From: an uncultured Roseburia sp.
GTDB taxonomy: Bacteria > Bacillota > Clostridia > Lachnospirales > Lachnospiraceae
Assembly: GCA_947246475.1 (NCBI GenBank)
Contig: CAMXSH010000006.1
Span: forward strand, 1 to 64,000
Direction: 5' to 3'
DNA length: 64,000 nt
Shown here: piece by piece, positions 10,344-20,455 of the stretch
Layout: each line of letters opens with the position of its first letter
Numbering within the stretch: the stretch's first letter is position 1
Notes under the pieces: model-generated
The model's input: only the letters and a program-made list of their open reading frames with translations
Databases searched by the model: none
What the model was told of the DNA's origin: nothing
Position numbers and translations under genes: made by a program

Positions 10344-10937
10344 ATGGCTATAGATAGGACGCCTGTTCTGAAAAGATGTAGATCTCTTGATCTGGATCCG
10401 GTATATCTGGGAATTGATAAAAAATCAAAGAGAAATGCAAGAACTGGAAGAAAACTCAGTGAGTATGGTACTCAGCTGAAAGAAAAGCAAAAAGCAAAAT
10501 TTATATATGGTGTACTTGAGAAGCCTTTCCGTAACTATTTTGCGAAGGCTCAGAAATTAAAATATGGTACCGTTGGTGAAAACCTGATGATTCTTCTTGA
10601 ACTGAGACTTGACAATGTTATGTTCCGTCTGGGATATGGCAGGACAAGAAAAGAGGCAAGACAGATCGTAGATCATAAGCATGTGCTTGTAAATGGCAAA
10701 GCGGTAAACATTCCGTCTTATCAGCTGAAAGCTGGAGATGTGATCGAAATAAAAGAAAAATTCAAAGGAACACAGAGATATAAGGACATTCTGGAAGTTA
10801 CAGGTTCCCGGATGGTACCGGCATGGCTGGAGGCAGACCATGAAAATCTCAAAGGAACTGTATCTCAGATACCGACAAGAGCAGAGATCGATGTTCCTGT
10901 AAATGAAGTGCTTATCGTCGAGTTGTACTCCAAGTAA
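10344..10937 (+). CDS. rpsD: 30S ribosomal protein S4
   Basis: S4 domain LDNVMFRLGYGRTRKEARQIVDHKHVLVNGK. Confidence 0.98.
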   Translation: MAIDRTPVLKRCRSLDLDPVYLGIDKKSKRNARTGRKLSEYGTQLKEKQKAKFIYGVLEKPFRNYFAKAQKLKYGTVGENLMILLELRLDNVMFRLGYGRTRKEARQIVDHKHVLVNGKAVNIPSYQLKAGDVIEIKEKFKGTQRYKDILEVTGSRMVPAWLEADHENLKGTVSQIPTRAEIDVPVNEVLIVELYSK

Positions 10938-10966
10938 TTAAGTAAACCCAAAAGGAGGGTCCTAGA

Positions 10967-11929
10967 GTGTTTGAATTTGAGAAGCCAAGAATTGAAATCG
11001 CTGAAATTTCTGAAGATAAGAAATATGGACGTTTTGTAGTAGAACCACTTGAAAGAGGATACGGAACAACTTTGGGTAATTCTTTGAGACGGATTATGCT
11101 TTCGTCTCTGCCAGGTACTGCGGTAAGTCATATCAAGATTGATGGTGTTGTGCATGAATTCAGTGCGATTCCGGGAGTGAAGGAAGATGTCACGGAGATC
11201 GTGATGAATATCAAGAGCCTTGCCATTAGAAACAGCAGTGATAACCTGAATGAGACGAAGATGATGTACATTGACGCAAACGGCGAGGGCGTGGTAACAG
11301 CCGCTGATATCAAGTGTGACGCTGATCTTGAGATTATAAATCAAGATCAGGTCATTGCCACATTGAACGGTGGAGCAGACTGTAAGCTCTACATAGAAAT
11401 GACTGTGGTAAATGGTCGTGGATATGTAAGTTCTGATAAGAACAAGAGAGAAGAGATGGCAATCGATGTAATTCCGATTGATTCCATATTTACTCCCATC
11501 GAGCGGGTAAATATCTCGATTGAAAACACACGTGTCGGTCAGATTACTGACTTTGATAAGCTTACACTGGATGTATATACAAATGGTACCCTTGAGCCAG
11601 ACGAGGCTGTCAGCCTTGCGGCAAAGGTTATGAGTGAGCATTTGAATACATTTATTGATTTGTCAGAGAAGGCCAGAATGGCTGAGGTTATTGTAGAGAA
11701 GGAAGAAGATGACACCGTCAAGGTATTGGAACTCAATATCGATGAACTGGAGTTATCGGTACGTTCCTATAACTGTCTGAAGAGAGCGGGAATCAATACA
11801 GTGGAAGAACTGACAAATAAGACAGCTGACGATATGATGAAAGTTCGTAACCTGGGGCGCAAATCTTTAGAAGAGGTGCTCGCCAAGTTGAAAGAACTCG
11901 GTTTGTCACTTAAGTCAAGTGAAGATTAA
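10967..11929 (+). CDS. rpoA: DNA-directed RNA polymerase subunit alpha
   Basis: [50 protein letters not shown]; alpha[21 protein letters not shown] start. Confidence 0.98.
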   Translation: MFEFEKPRIEIAEISEDKKYGRFVVEPLERGYGTTLGNSLRRIMLSSLPGTAVSHIKIDGVVHEFSAIPGVKEDVTEIVMNIKSLAIRNSSDNLNETKMMYIDANGEGVVTAADIKCDADLEIINQDQVIATLNGGADCKLYIEMTVVNGRGYVSSDKNKREEMAIDVIPIDSIFTPIERVNISIENTRVGQITDFDKLTLDVYTNGTLEPDEAVSLAAKVMSEHLNTFIDLSEKARMAEVIVEKEEDDTVKVLELNIDELELSVRSYNCLKRAGINTVEELTNKTADDMMKVRNLGRKSLEEVLAKLKELGLSLKSSED

Positions 11930-11968
11930 TCAAACTTTGTTTTACTAAGTATCAAGGAGGAAATAGAA

Positions 11969-12505
11969 ATGGCAGGTTATAGAAAGCTTGGAAGAACTTC
12001 CAGCCAGAGAAAAGCCTTGCTTCGCAATCAGGTAACGAATCTTCTTTATCATGGTAAAATCGTTACTACTGAGGCAAAAGCAAAAGAAATCCGCAGAATT
12101 GCTGAGCATATGATCGCTCTTGCTGTTCGCGAAAAAGATAATTATGAGACTGTTACAGTAAAAGCCAAAGTGGCTCAGAAGGATAAAGAGGGAAAACGTG
12201 TAAAAGAAGTCGTAGATGGCAAGAAAGTTACCGTTTTTGATATCGTTGACAAGGAAATCAAAAAAGAAGCTCCTTCCAGACTGCATGCAAGACGTCAGAT
12301 GAACAAGATGCTTTACGGCATCAAGGAAGTTCCGACGGCTACAGCAGGACGTAAAAAAGGAACTAAGACGATTGATATTGCAAGCAAGCTGTTTGATGAG
12401 ATTGCACCAAAGTATGCTGACCGCAAGGGTGGTTATACAAGGATCATCAAGATCGGACCCCGTAAGGGCGATGCGGCGATGGAAGTTGTAATTGAACTTG
12501 TGTAA
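11969..12505 (+). CDS. rplQ: 50S ribosomal protein L17
   Basis: [42 protein letters not shown]. Confidence 0.98.
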   Translation: MAGYRKLGRTSSQRKALLRNQVTNLLYHGKIVTTEAKAKEIRRIAEHMIALAVREKDNYETVTVKAKVAQKDKEGKRVKEVVDGKKVTVFDIVDKEIKKEAPSRLHARRQMNKMLYGIKEVPTATAGRKKGTKTIDIASKLFDEIAPKYADRKGGYTRIIKIGPRKGDAAMEVVIELV

Positions 12506-12522
12506 AAGTTTTCTGATATCAT

Positions 12523-12552
12523 ATGGCGGTATGACGAAAGTCATATCGCCAT
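12523..12552 (+). terminator. Stem-loop after rplQ
   Basis: ATGGCGGTATGAC-gaaa-GTCATATCGCCAT, 13-bp stem with GAAA loop; weak T-run. Confidence 0.5.
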
Positions 12553-12617
12553 AAATATTTGCGCAACGCTCGTGGTTTGCGCGGAGGTATAGTGAGAATA
12601 CAGAAATGGAGGAAAAG

Positions 12618-13268
12618 ATGAGAAAAGCAGCAAAATTATTATGTATGGCATTGATACTGATCATGGGAATTACTGGATGTGGCGGAAATACAAAAGAAAA
12701 AGAGCAGTCTGGTAAGAACGATTCAAAAGATTCCGGGAAACAGCAGGAATCACAGACGGGCGAGACACTTACGGGAAAACATCATGTGGAGATACAGATA
12801 AAGGATTATGGTACCATTAAGGCGGAACTGGATGCGGATGTGGCGCCGGTCTCCGTATCAAACTTTGTATCTCTGGCAAAGAGTGGGTTTTATGACGGCT
12901 TGACTTTTCACCGGATCATTTCAGGGTTCATGATTCAGGGAGGGGATCCTAAAGGTGACGGAACAGGTGGTTCCGACAAGAATATCAAGGGAGAGTTTTC
13001 TGCCAACGGAGTAGAAAACAGCATTTCCCATGTCCGGGGGACGCTTTCCATGGCACGTGCCCAGGATTATAACAGTGCAAGTTCCCAGTTTTTTATTATG
13101 CATCAGGATGCCGCATCTCTGGACGGTCAGTATGCGGCATTCGGAAAAGTAACAGAGGGAATGGAGATAGTGGACCAGATTTGTGAAAAAACACCGGTGG
13201 TGGACGGAAATGGAAAAGTGGAGACGGACAAGCAGCCAAAGATTGAGACCATTAAAGTGATTGACTAA
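12618..13268 (+). CDS. Peptidylprolyl isomerase (cyclophilin type), lipoprotein
   Basis: Signal with lipobox GITGCGG; cyclophilin motifs [22 protein letters not shown] and [10 protein letters not shown]. Confidence 0.93.
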   Translation: MRKAAKLLCMALILIMGITGCGGNTKEKEQSGKNDSKDSGKQQESQTGETLTGKHHVEIQIKDYGTIKAELDADVAPVSVSNFVSLAKSGFYDGLTFHRIISGFMIQGGDPKGDGTGGSDKNIKGEFSANGVENSISHVRGTLSMARAQDYNSASSQFFIMHQDAASLDGQYAAFGKVTEGMEIVDQICEKTPVVDGNGKVETDKQPKIETIKVID

Positions 13269-13310
13269 TAGAACTTTGGGCACAGGGCGTGCGCGAATGG
13301 AGGAGAAAAG

Positions 13311-14543
13311 ATGAAAGTATATGACGAATTGGAAGCCCGTGGGCTGATCGCACAGGTGACCGATGAAAAAGAGATCAAGGAGCTGGTGAATAACGGTAAG
13401 GCTGTATTTTACATTGGATTCGATCCTACCGCGGACAGCCTTCACGTGGGGCATTTTATGGCTCTTTGCCTGATGAAAAGACTGCAGATGGCTGGAAATA
13501 AACCGATCGTGCTGATCGGAGGGGGGACAGCTATGGTAGGGGATCCCTCTGGCAGGACAGATATGCGCCAGATGATGACAGAGGAGACCATTCAGCATAA
13601 TGTGGAGTGTTTTAAAAAACAGATGAGCCGGTTTATTGACTTCTCAGAAGGCAAAGCTATTGTTGTAAACAATGCAGACTGGCTGATGGATCTGAATTAT
13701 ATGGAAGTTCTCAGGGACATCGGACCGCATTTTTCTGTAAACCGCATGCTTGCGGCGGAGTGTTATAAACAGCGCATGGAGAAGGGACTAACCTTTCTGG
13801 AGTTTAACTATATGATCATGCAGAGTTATGACTTTTATGCCCTGTTTCAGAAATATGGCTGCAATATGCAGTTTGGCGGGGACGACCAGTGGAGTAATAT
13901 GCTGGGCGGTACCGAATTGATCCGCCGTAAGCTGGGTAAGGATGCCTATGCTATGACCATTAATCTTCTCCTGAATTCTGAGGGAAAGAAAATGGGAAAG
14001 ACGCAGTCCGGAGCGGTCTGGCTGGATCCTGAAAAGACCAGCCCCTTTGATTTTTACCAGTACTGGAGGAATGTCAGTGATTCGGATGTGCTGAAATGCC
14101 TGCGCATGCTTACCTTCCTGCCGCTGGAACAGATCGACGAGATGGATCAGTGGGAAGGAAGCCAGTTGAACCAGGCCAAAGAGGTCCTTGCATTTGAGTT
14201 GACGAAGCTTGTGCATGGTGATGATGAGGCGGTGAAAGCTCAGGAAGGTGCCAGGGCCCTGTTTGCCAGCGGAAGTGCGGCACAGATGCCGGAGGTAGAG
14301 CTGACAGAGGCTGACTTTGAAGAGGGAAGCATCGGAATTCTCAATCTTCTTGTAAAGGCAGGGCTGGCGCCCTCTAACGGGGAAGCGCGGAGAAATGTCC
14401 AGCAGGGCGGCGTGTCTATCGATGGCGAGAAAGTAGAAGATGCCAGGATGCAGGTGGCTAGAGACAGTATCGGTCCTGAAGGTATTGTGCTGAAACGTGG
14501 AAAGAAAAAGTTTATGCGGATCATCGTGAAAGACTTGACATGA
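13311..14543 (+). CDS. tyrS: Tyrosine--tRNA ligase
   Basis: DPTADSLHVGHF (HIGH-type), GKKMGKTQSGAVWLD (KMSKS-type), C-terminal S4 domain. Confidence 0.97.
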   Translation: MKVYDELEARGLIAQVTDEKEIKELVNNGKAVFYIGFDPTADSLHVGHFMALCLMKRLQMAGNKPIVLIGGGTAMVGDPSGRTDMRQMMTEETIQHNVECFKKQMSRFIDFSEGKAIVVNNADWLMDLNYMEVLRDIGPHFSVNRMLAAECYKQRMEKGLTFLEFNYMIMQSYDFYALFQKYGCNMQFGGDDQWSNMLGGTELIRRKLGKDAYAMTINLLLNSEGKKMGKTQSGAVWLDPEKTSPFDFYQYWRNVSDSDVLKCLRMLTFLPLEQIDEMDQWEGSQLNQAKEVLAFELTKLVHGDDEAVKAQEGARALFASGSAAQMPEVELTEADFEEGSIGILNLLVKAGLAPSNGEARRNVQQGGVSIDGEKVEDARMQVARDSIGPEGIVLKRGKKKFMRIIVKDLT

Positions 14544-14615
14544 TATGACTATTATGTTAGTCTGTATATATCCAGAACTATTATTCTGGAAATATAATCA
14601 CGAAGGAGGAAGTAT

Positions 14616-16910
14616 ATGAGACGAAAGTATTTGTTGCAAATACTTTTCTGGTTATTCGTGGCAGGTGTAATGAGCCAGAATGGGACTGCCCAGGCGGCGA
14701 ATGTTTACCGGGTCAACAGATACGGTGAGCTTACCTATTATTCCGGAAGTCCATCTGTCACCATCCGCAGCGATACCTCCGCGATATACGATCATGCCTT
14801 TGATGGTGTCCGCACCACCAGATTTTCAGTTTCATCTGGAAATCCTTATTTCAAGTCGATCGGGGGCGTGCTGTATAGTAAGGATGGAACGTTGCTGCTC
14901 AGATGCCCAACGGAGAAAACTGGATCTGTTACCATTCCATCAACGGTAAAGAAGATATCCGCAGGAGCTTTTAAGGATTGTTCCAAACTCTCCAGGGTGT
15001 TCATTCCGGATTCAGTAAATGTGATCGGCGAAGGATGTTTTGAAAATTGTTCTGCTTTACATAGCGCAAGAATTTCCGGGCGGCTTGATAAGATTCCGGA
15101 TGACTGTTTTGAGGGATGCAGCAGTATGACAAGTATTGTTATTCCCGCCTCGGTTCATGAGATAGGAGACAGTGCATTTAACCGGTGTCAGAGCCTGAAG
15201 AATGTTTCCCTTCCGGATTCAGTGAAAAGTTGTGGCAGCAGGGTATTTGCAGAATGTGTTGAACTGACCACAGTAAGGGTATCAAAAAATATGGATACCA
15301 TTGGAAGCCGCAGTTTTCAGAATTGTACCAGTCTTAAAACGGTGAGCAATACAGGCGGAATCGAGGATATTGGCAATCGTGCATTTTATAATTGTGTGAA
15401 TCTTCAGACCATGAATTTTTCAGATAAGCTTGACCGGATAGGATGGCAGGCATTCCGGAACTGTGTGGCTCTGGGGACTGTGCTGATCCCGAGAAAGACA
15501 GAGCGTATTGATAAAGATGCTTTTATGGGGGCGGCAAGCCGGTTTGTCGTGGATGGATCAAATCCAAACTATGCCAGTACGAATGGAATGCTGATGTCGG
15601 AATCCAAAGAAACGTTGATACAGGCGCCGGTGATGGAAAAAGGAAGCCTGAAAATACCTAATGGTACAAAACGTATTTCGTCTAATGCACTGGTGAATGG
15701 ACAGTATAGTAGCATTTCCCTGCCAGAAGGGATTACAGAGATCTATAAGAGGCAGTTTAAGAACTGTGATAAGCTTAAGACAATATATCTGCCAGCCAGT
15801 CTGATGAACATCAGGGGATCTGGTTATGATTCATATGATCTTGGACTGAACAGCCTGGAGAAGATCGCAGTACCCAAGGGTAATACTGCATACCAGAGTG
15901 TAGACGGGGCGGTTTATACAGCAGATGGAAAAGCAATGGTATTTTATCCTTATGGAAGAAAAGGAAGTCTGCGTCTGCCAGATGCCTGCAAAAAGATTGG
16001 CGGCCAGATGCAGGAAAATAAACTGAGCTCCATTAGTGTTTCTTCTAAGAATAAGTATTTTACATCTGTCCATGGAGTACTGTATGATCTAAGGGGAAAG
16101 AAGATAAAGTGTTTCCCGATGAATAAGAAAACATATAAAATACCGAAAACCCTGAAGAGTATTGATTATCTCAATCGGGTTAAGGAAGATATGAAATGTA
16201 AGGCGATTCAGGTAGCTTCCGGCAATAAGACGTTTTATTCCAAGGGGGGCGTAGTCTTTGAAAAGGGATCTCATACACTGGCTTTTTATCCAACGAAAAA
16301 GAAAGGAAGCTACAAAGTACCTGTTTCTACACGGTATATTGATTCCCGTGCATTTAAGGAAGCTCATTATCTCACGGCCCTTACGATCACGAAAAATGTA
16401 AGTCGAAGCGGGGGAACGACGTATTATTTTGACAGATGCCGTAACCTCAAAAAAATTGATGTGAAACAGGGAGAGCTGAATTACATCAGCATGAGTTTTT
16501 CAGGATGCAACAAACTGAAAAACATTTCTTTCCCATCCAACATCATGACGACGGATCTATGGGGACTTCCAGAGGGAGTGACCATTCGCGGATGGCAGAA
16601 CACCCAGGCGAAGGAGTCCGCAGAGAGAGCCAAAGGAAAATTTGTCAGTCTTGGTACGATTCCACCGGTAATCACCGGGGGAAGGGTGAAAAAGATCATC
16701 GACAAATACCAGCTTAGCTGGAATGCAAGCAGAGGGGCGAGCGGCTACCAGGTCTACACGGTATATAATACCATCGCGGATCTGAAGGGCTCTGGAAATA
16801 CTACCTGTTTTATTAAGGATATATATGAGTATGATACCATTTATATCCGGGCGTACAGGATCGTGAAAGGCAAGAAAGTCTATGGAAAGGCGAAAGCAGT
16901 TTCCATCTGA
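14616..16910 (+). CDS. Secreted BspA-type leucine-rich-repeat (LRR_5) protein with C-terminal FN3-like domain
   Basis: Signal peptide; repeated IPDSVNVIGEGCFENCSAL-type units; C-terminal YQLSWNASRGASGYQVY. Confidence 0.9.
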   Translation: MRRKYLLQILFWLFVAGVMSQNGTAQAANVYRVNRYGELTYYSGSPSVTIRSDTSAIYDHAFDGVRTTRFSVSSGNPYFKSIGGVLYSKDGTLLLRCPTEKTGSVTIPSTVKKISAGAFKDCSKLSRVFIPDSVNVIGEGCFENCSALHSARISGRLDKIPDDCFEGCSSMTSIVIPASVHEIGDSAFNRCQSLKNVSLPDSVKSCGSRVFAECVELTTVRVSKNMDTIGSRSFQNCTSLKTVSNTGGIEDIGNRAFYNCVNLQTMNFSDKLDRIGWQAFRNCVALGTVLIPRKTERIDKDAFMGAASRFVVDGSNPNYASTNGMLMSESKETLIQAPVMEKGSLKIPNGTKRISSNALVNGQYSSISLPEGITEIYKRQFKNCDKLKTIYLPASLMNIRGSGYDSYDLGLNSLEKIAVPKGNTAYQSVDGAVYTADGKAMVFYPYGRKGSLRLPDACKKIGGQMQENKLSSISVSSKNKYFTSVHGVLYDLRGKKIKCFPMNKKTYKIPKTLKSIDYLNRVKEDMKCKAIQVASGNKTFYSKGGVVFEKGSHTLAFYPTKKKGSYKVPVSTRYIDSRAFKEAHYLTALTITKNVSRSGGTTYYFDRCRNLKKIDVKQGELNYISMSFSGCNKLKNISFPSNIMTTDLWGLPEGVTIRGWQNTQAKESAERAKGKFVSLGTIPPVITGGRVKKIIDKYQLSWNASRGASGYQVYTVYNTIADLKGSGNTTCFIKDIYEYDTIYIRAYRIVKGKKVYGKAKAVSI

Positions 16911-16930
16911 TGAGCTGAAACCATAATATA

Positions 16931-16977
16931 AAAAAACCAGGAAATGTTTCACAAATTGGAGCATTCCCTGGTTTTTT
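16931..16977. terminator. Bidirectional terminator hairpin
   Basis: AAAAAACCAGGAAATGttt...gCATTCCCTGGTTTTTT. Confidence 0.8.
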
Positions 16978-16986
16978 CTGTATGGA

Positions 16987-17190
16987 TCAATTCCCTCCGG
17001 GTCCATCTCTGCGCTCCCGCTGGTCATCCTGAACTACATATTTTGTAGTAGAGGAATCCTGATCCGAGTTGTCGTCTGCCCCAGACTTAGGGACAGGATG
17101 TTTTTTCGTTCTGTGGCAGTTGGTTACGCTGTTTTTGATGGGATCATTGATCCGGTCGTTGATTTGTTCTGCAGTTTCGTTATCTGACAT
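16987..17190 (-). CDS. Small hydrophilic hypothetical protein
   Basis: 67 aa MSDNETAEQINDRINDPIKNSVTNCHRTK...; GGAG RBS upstream of ATG 17190; own terminator downstream. Confidence 0.55.
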   Translation of the reverse strand: MSDNETAEQINDRINDPIKNSVTNCHRTKKHPVPKSGADDNSDQDSSTTKYVVQDDQRERRDGPGGN

Positions 17191-17291
17191 ATGGTCTGCT
17201 CCTTCCATTCAGCTTGTTTCCAGAATAGTATTTCCCTGTATTGTCCAAAATAATCATAAAAAGCAGAAATCTGATTGGAAGTGAAAGTTTT

Positions 17292-18668
17292 ATGGGACAG
17301 TTTGAGAATAATAAATCTAAATCTCTTTGGAGCAGAGAAATAGATATTCCTTCAAGGCTACCCCTTGAAGGCGATATTGAGACAGAGACGGCTGTGATCG
17401 GGGCAGGGATAGCAGGTCTGCTTACAGCATATTTACTCAATAAACAGGGCAGAAAAGTGATTGTTTTGGAAGCTGACCGGATCGCAGGGGGACAGACTAA
17501 AAATACGACAGCGAAGATCACAAGCCAACACGGTATGATCTATTCTTCCCTTATGAAAAAAATTGGGAAAGATAGAGCAAAGCTATATGCCATGGCAAAC
17601 CAGGAGGCGGTCAGGCTTTATGAAAAATTGATCACAGAACAGAAGATTGAATGTGATTTCAGGAAACTTTCATCTGTACTCTATTCCTGCCGGGAAGCAG
17701 ATTCTTTGAAAAGGGAAGCAGAGGCGGCGGAAGCTCTCGGATTGAGCGCTTCTTTTACGGATAAAACAGAGCTTCCCTTCCGGGTAGAGGGAGCTGTCTG
17801 TTTTGAAGATCAGGCTCAGTTTGAACCGCTGGCATTTGTAAAGCATATTTCACAGGAATTGGAAATATATGAAAGTACCAGGGCGTTGTCGGTCAGAGGG
17901 AATGTCATTGAGACAGATCTTGGAAATGTGACAGCGGATCATATTGTATTTGCCACGCATTATCCATTTATCAATGTGCCAGGTTTTTATTTTTTAAGAC
18001 AGCATCAGGAACGGAGTTATGTCCTGGCGCTTTCGGGAGCAGAACAATATGAGAATATGTATTATGGAATGGATGCAGGGGCCTTTTCTTTTCGTAATGC
18101 TGGGGAATACCTCCTTTTGGGCGGCGGCGGACACCGCACGGGAGATAAAAAGTGCGGGGGTGTTTATAAAACACTTGCCGAAGAGGCAGCAAAGCTTTTT
18201 CCGGACTGTCAGATCGAGGCAGGATGGTCTGCTCAGGATTGTGTAACCCATGACCGGATTCCCTTTATAGGAAGGTTTTCCCTCTATCATCCAAACTGGT
18301 ATGTAGCGACAGGGTTCAAAAAATGGGGAATGACCACTTCCATGGTGGCTGCCAGGCTTATTACGGATCAGATCTGTGAGGTGGAAAATCCCTATGAGAT
18401 GCTGTTTCGGCCAGCCCGGTTTCTGCTGCGGGCTTCTGCCAAAGATCTGCTAAAAGATATTGGGATCAGTACCGCAGGATTGATCCGGGGCAGTTTCCAA
18501 AAAAACAGGCGGTGTACACATATGGGTTGCGGATGCTGCTGGAATCCGAACGAACAGAGCTGGGATTGTCCATGCCATGGTTCACGGTTTAAAGCAGATG
18601 GCAGTTTGATCGATAATCCGGCACAGCTCAGCAAAAAAACAGGTTTTCACCAGGGTGTGTCCCGGTGA
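17292..18668 (+). CDS. FAD-dependent oxidoreductase (DAO type) with C-terminal Rieske [2Fe-2S] domain
   Basis: N-terminal VIGAGIAGLLTAYLLNKQGRKVIVLEA; C-terminal CTHMGC...WDCPCHGSRF Rieske motif. Confidence 0.93.
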   Translation: MGQFENNKSKSLWSREIDIPSRLPLEGDIETETAVIGAGIAGLLTAYLLNKQGRKVIVLEADRIAGGQTKNTTAKITSQHGMIYSSLMKKIGKDRAKLYAMANQEAVRLYEKLITEQKIECDFRKLSSVLYSCREADSLKREAEAAEALGLSASFTDKTELPFRVEGAVCFEDQAQFEPLAFVKHISQELEIYESTRALSVRGNVIETDLGNVTADHIVFATHYPFINVPGFYFLRQHQERSYVLALSGAEQYENMYYGMDAGAFSFRNAGEYLLLGGGGHRTGDKKCGGVYKTLAEEAAKLFPDCQIEAGWSAQDCVTHDRIPFIGRFSLYHPNWYVATGFKKWGMTTSMVAARLITDQICEVENPYEMLFRPARFLLRASAKDLLKDIGISTAGLIRGSFQKNRRCTHMGCGCCWNPNEQSWDCPCHGSRFKADGSLIDNPAQLSKKTGFHQGVSR

Positions 18669-18748
18669 AATTTATACCAAACCAAAAGCCAGAACCGGGG
18701 GATCTCCGGCGCTGGCTTTTGAAAAATATAATAAGATATAGAATACAG

Positions 18749-19366
18749 TTATTTTTTGCAATCGAACATTTTCTTGTCAAATTCTGCATTGAAATAATAA
18801 AAATTATTTGCATCCAGTTTGGATTTTGTCATTTCCAGGGCTTCTCCAAAACGCTGAAAATGAACGACTTCTCTGGCGCGTAGGAATTTTAATGGTGCCC
18901 GCACATCTGGATCATCGATAACCCGCAGAAGATTTTCATAGACGGTACGTGCTTTCTGCTCTGCGGCGAGATCCTCATAAAGATCTGCGAAGGCATCACC
19001 TTTGGACTGGAATTCCAGTGAAGTAAATGGAACGCCGGCTGCTGCCTGGGGCCACAGCCCTGTGGTATGATCAATATAATAAGCATCAAACCCGGCAGTT
19101 TTTGCCTGTTCCGGAGTCAGATCCTTCGTGAGCTGGTAGACAATGGAACAAATGATCTCCATATGGTTGATCTCTTCTGTTCCGATATCCGTCAGCAGGC
19201 CTCCTACTTTTTTGACTGGCATAGAATAACGCTGTGCCAGATACCGCATGGAAGCGGAGAGCTCGCCGTCAGGACCTCCATACTGGCTTATAATGAGCTG
19301 GGCAGTTTTCGGGCAGGTCTTTTTGATCTTGACCGGATACTGTAAACGTTTTTCATAACTCCACAT
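18749..19366 (-). CDS. cotJC: Manganese catalase family spore coat protein CotJC
   Basis: MWSYEKRLQYPVKIKKTCPKTAQLIISQYGGPDGELSASMRYLAQRYSMP; TEEINHMEI, REVVHFQRFGEA metal-site motifs. Confidence 0.93.
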   Translation of the reverse strand: MWSYEKRLQYPVKIKKTCPKTAQLIISQYGGPDGELSASMRYLAQRYSMPVKKVGGLLTDIGTEEINHMEIICSIVYQLTKDLTPEQAKTAGFDAYYIDHTTGLWPQAAAGVPFTSLEFQSKGDAFADLYEDLAAEQKARTVYENLLRVIDDPDVRAPLKFLRAREVVHFQRFGEALEMTKSKLDANNFYYFNAEFDKKMFDCKK

Positions 19367-19828
19367 TTAGATCAGCCCCCCTTCCCATGGTGCAGGACCT
19401 TCGCCCCAGCCGTACTCTGAGGTTTCGGGATCACCTGTGATCATAGAGATCTGTGTCAGGGGATTATATTTTTCAGCATATTCCGCCAGAAGATCCAGAC
19501 GGCGCTGAAGCAGTTCTTTGAAAAGGGAAAGACCATTCTGGCATGTGGGATGGGTATCCAGATAGAGGGTCAGGTCATTGATGGCAAAACTGACGGTGTT
19601 TATTTCATTCATCAGACATTCCCGTTCTGAGGCTTTGTCCAGGGCGGAGCCGGATTTCAGGGAACTTTTGATATCTTCTGCTTTGAAAAATTCAAGATTC
19701 AGACTTGGAAAGACAGTACCTTCCCTGAGGGCGGTTTCCAGATCATAAGGTTCACACCATTCCTGTATGGGAACAGATGCCATCGCTAATGTTTCCGGAC
19801 AGGAACAGCAGGTGCTGGGATTACTCAT
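19367..19828 (-). CDS. CotJA-CotJB fusion spore coat protein
   Basis: CotJA-like N-terminus (MASVPIQEWCEPYDLETALREGTVFPSLNLEFF) in one frame with CotJB-like C-terminus (INDLTLYLDTHPTCQNGLSLFKELLQRRLDLLAEYAEKYNPLT...PAPWEGGLI); RBS AAGGAG. Confidence 0.82.
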   Translation of the reverse strand: MSNPSTCCSCPETLAMASVPIQEWCEPYDLETALREGTVFPSLNLEFFKAEDIKSSLKSGSALDKASERECLMNEINTVSFAINDLTLYLDTHPTCQNGLSLFKELLQRRLDLLAEYAEKYNPLTQISMITGDPETSEYGWGEGPAPWEGGLI

Positions 19829-19955
19829 TTGTATCATCTCCTTCTTTTGTATTTTGGCCCGACAGTGCAAATTTTATCGAACAGTATTATTTTTTGTAAA
19901 AATGGGAGATAATATTCGGACAGTTATTTCCATGGCAGATATTGATCCAGAAAGG

Positions 19956-19993
19956 TTGACATTGTAGTCCTTATGTGATAAAATGGTCTACAA
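19956..19993 (+). promoter_or_regulatory. Promoter plus BlaI-type operator dyad
   Basis: TTGACA (19956-19961), 17 bp, TAAAAT; overlapping imperfect dyad TTGTAGTCC (19962-19970) / GGTCTACAA (19985-19993). Confidence 0.65.
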
Positions 19994-20026
19994 CATAGTC
20001 CGTTTGTTCCAGAGGAGGTTCAATTG

Positions 20027-20410
20027 ATGGAAAAAAATGTTTCAAACAGTGAATGGTATATTTTGGAATGTTTATGGGAAAGCTCCCCCAAAACATTGAT
20101 GCAGATCGTGGAAGAATGCAGGGAGAAGGCTGGCTGGGCAAAGAGTACCACGGCTACGATGGTAAAAAGAATGGGAGAAAAGGGGCTGATCTGCTATGAG
20201 GAGGGCGGAAAGGCCAAATTATTTTATCCCTTGGTGAAACGGGAACATGTGGCGGTGCGGCAGACGAGAGAGTTTCTGCAGCGGATCTACCATGGCAGTG
20301 TGGGCATTATGATGAATACGCTGGCAAAACAGGATGGTTTGACGGATAAAGATTTTCGGGAACTGGAGGAGTTTCTAGAACAGTGCCGTAAGGAAGATCG
20401 CAACAATTAA
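20027..20410 (+). CDS. BlaI/MecI/CopY family transcriptional regulator
   Basis: SNSEWYILECLWESSPKTLMQIVEECREKAGWAKSTTATMVKRMGEKGLI. Confidence 0.93.
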   Translation: MEKNVSNSEWYILECLWESSPKTLMQIVEECREKAGWAKSTTATMVKRMGEKGLICYEEGGKAKLFYPLVKREHVAVRQTREFLQRIYHGSVGIMMNTLAKQDGLTDKDFRELEEFLEQCRKEDRNN

Positions 20411-20455
20411 CACCTTTGTCTGGCCATTTTGTGGATTCAATAGGAGGGAATACAT

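Noticed and set aside
10865-11641. 258-aa minus-strand ORF
   Set aside because: Antisense to rpoA, low-complexity composition, no support.
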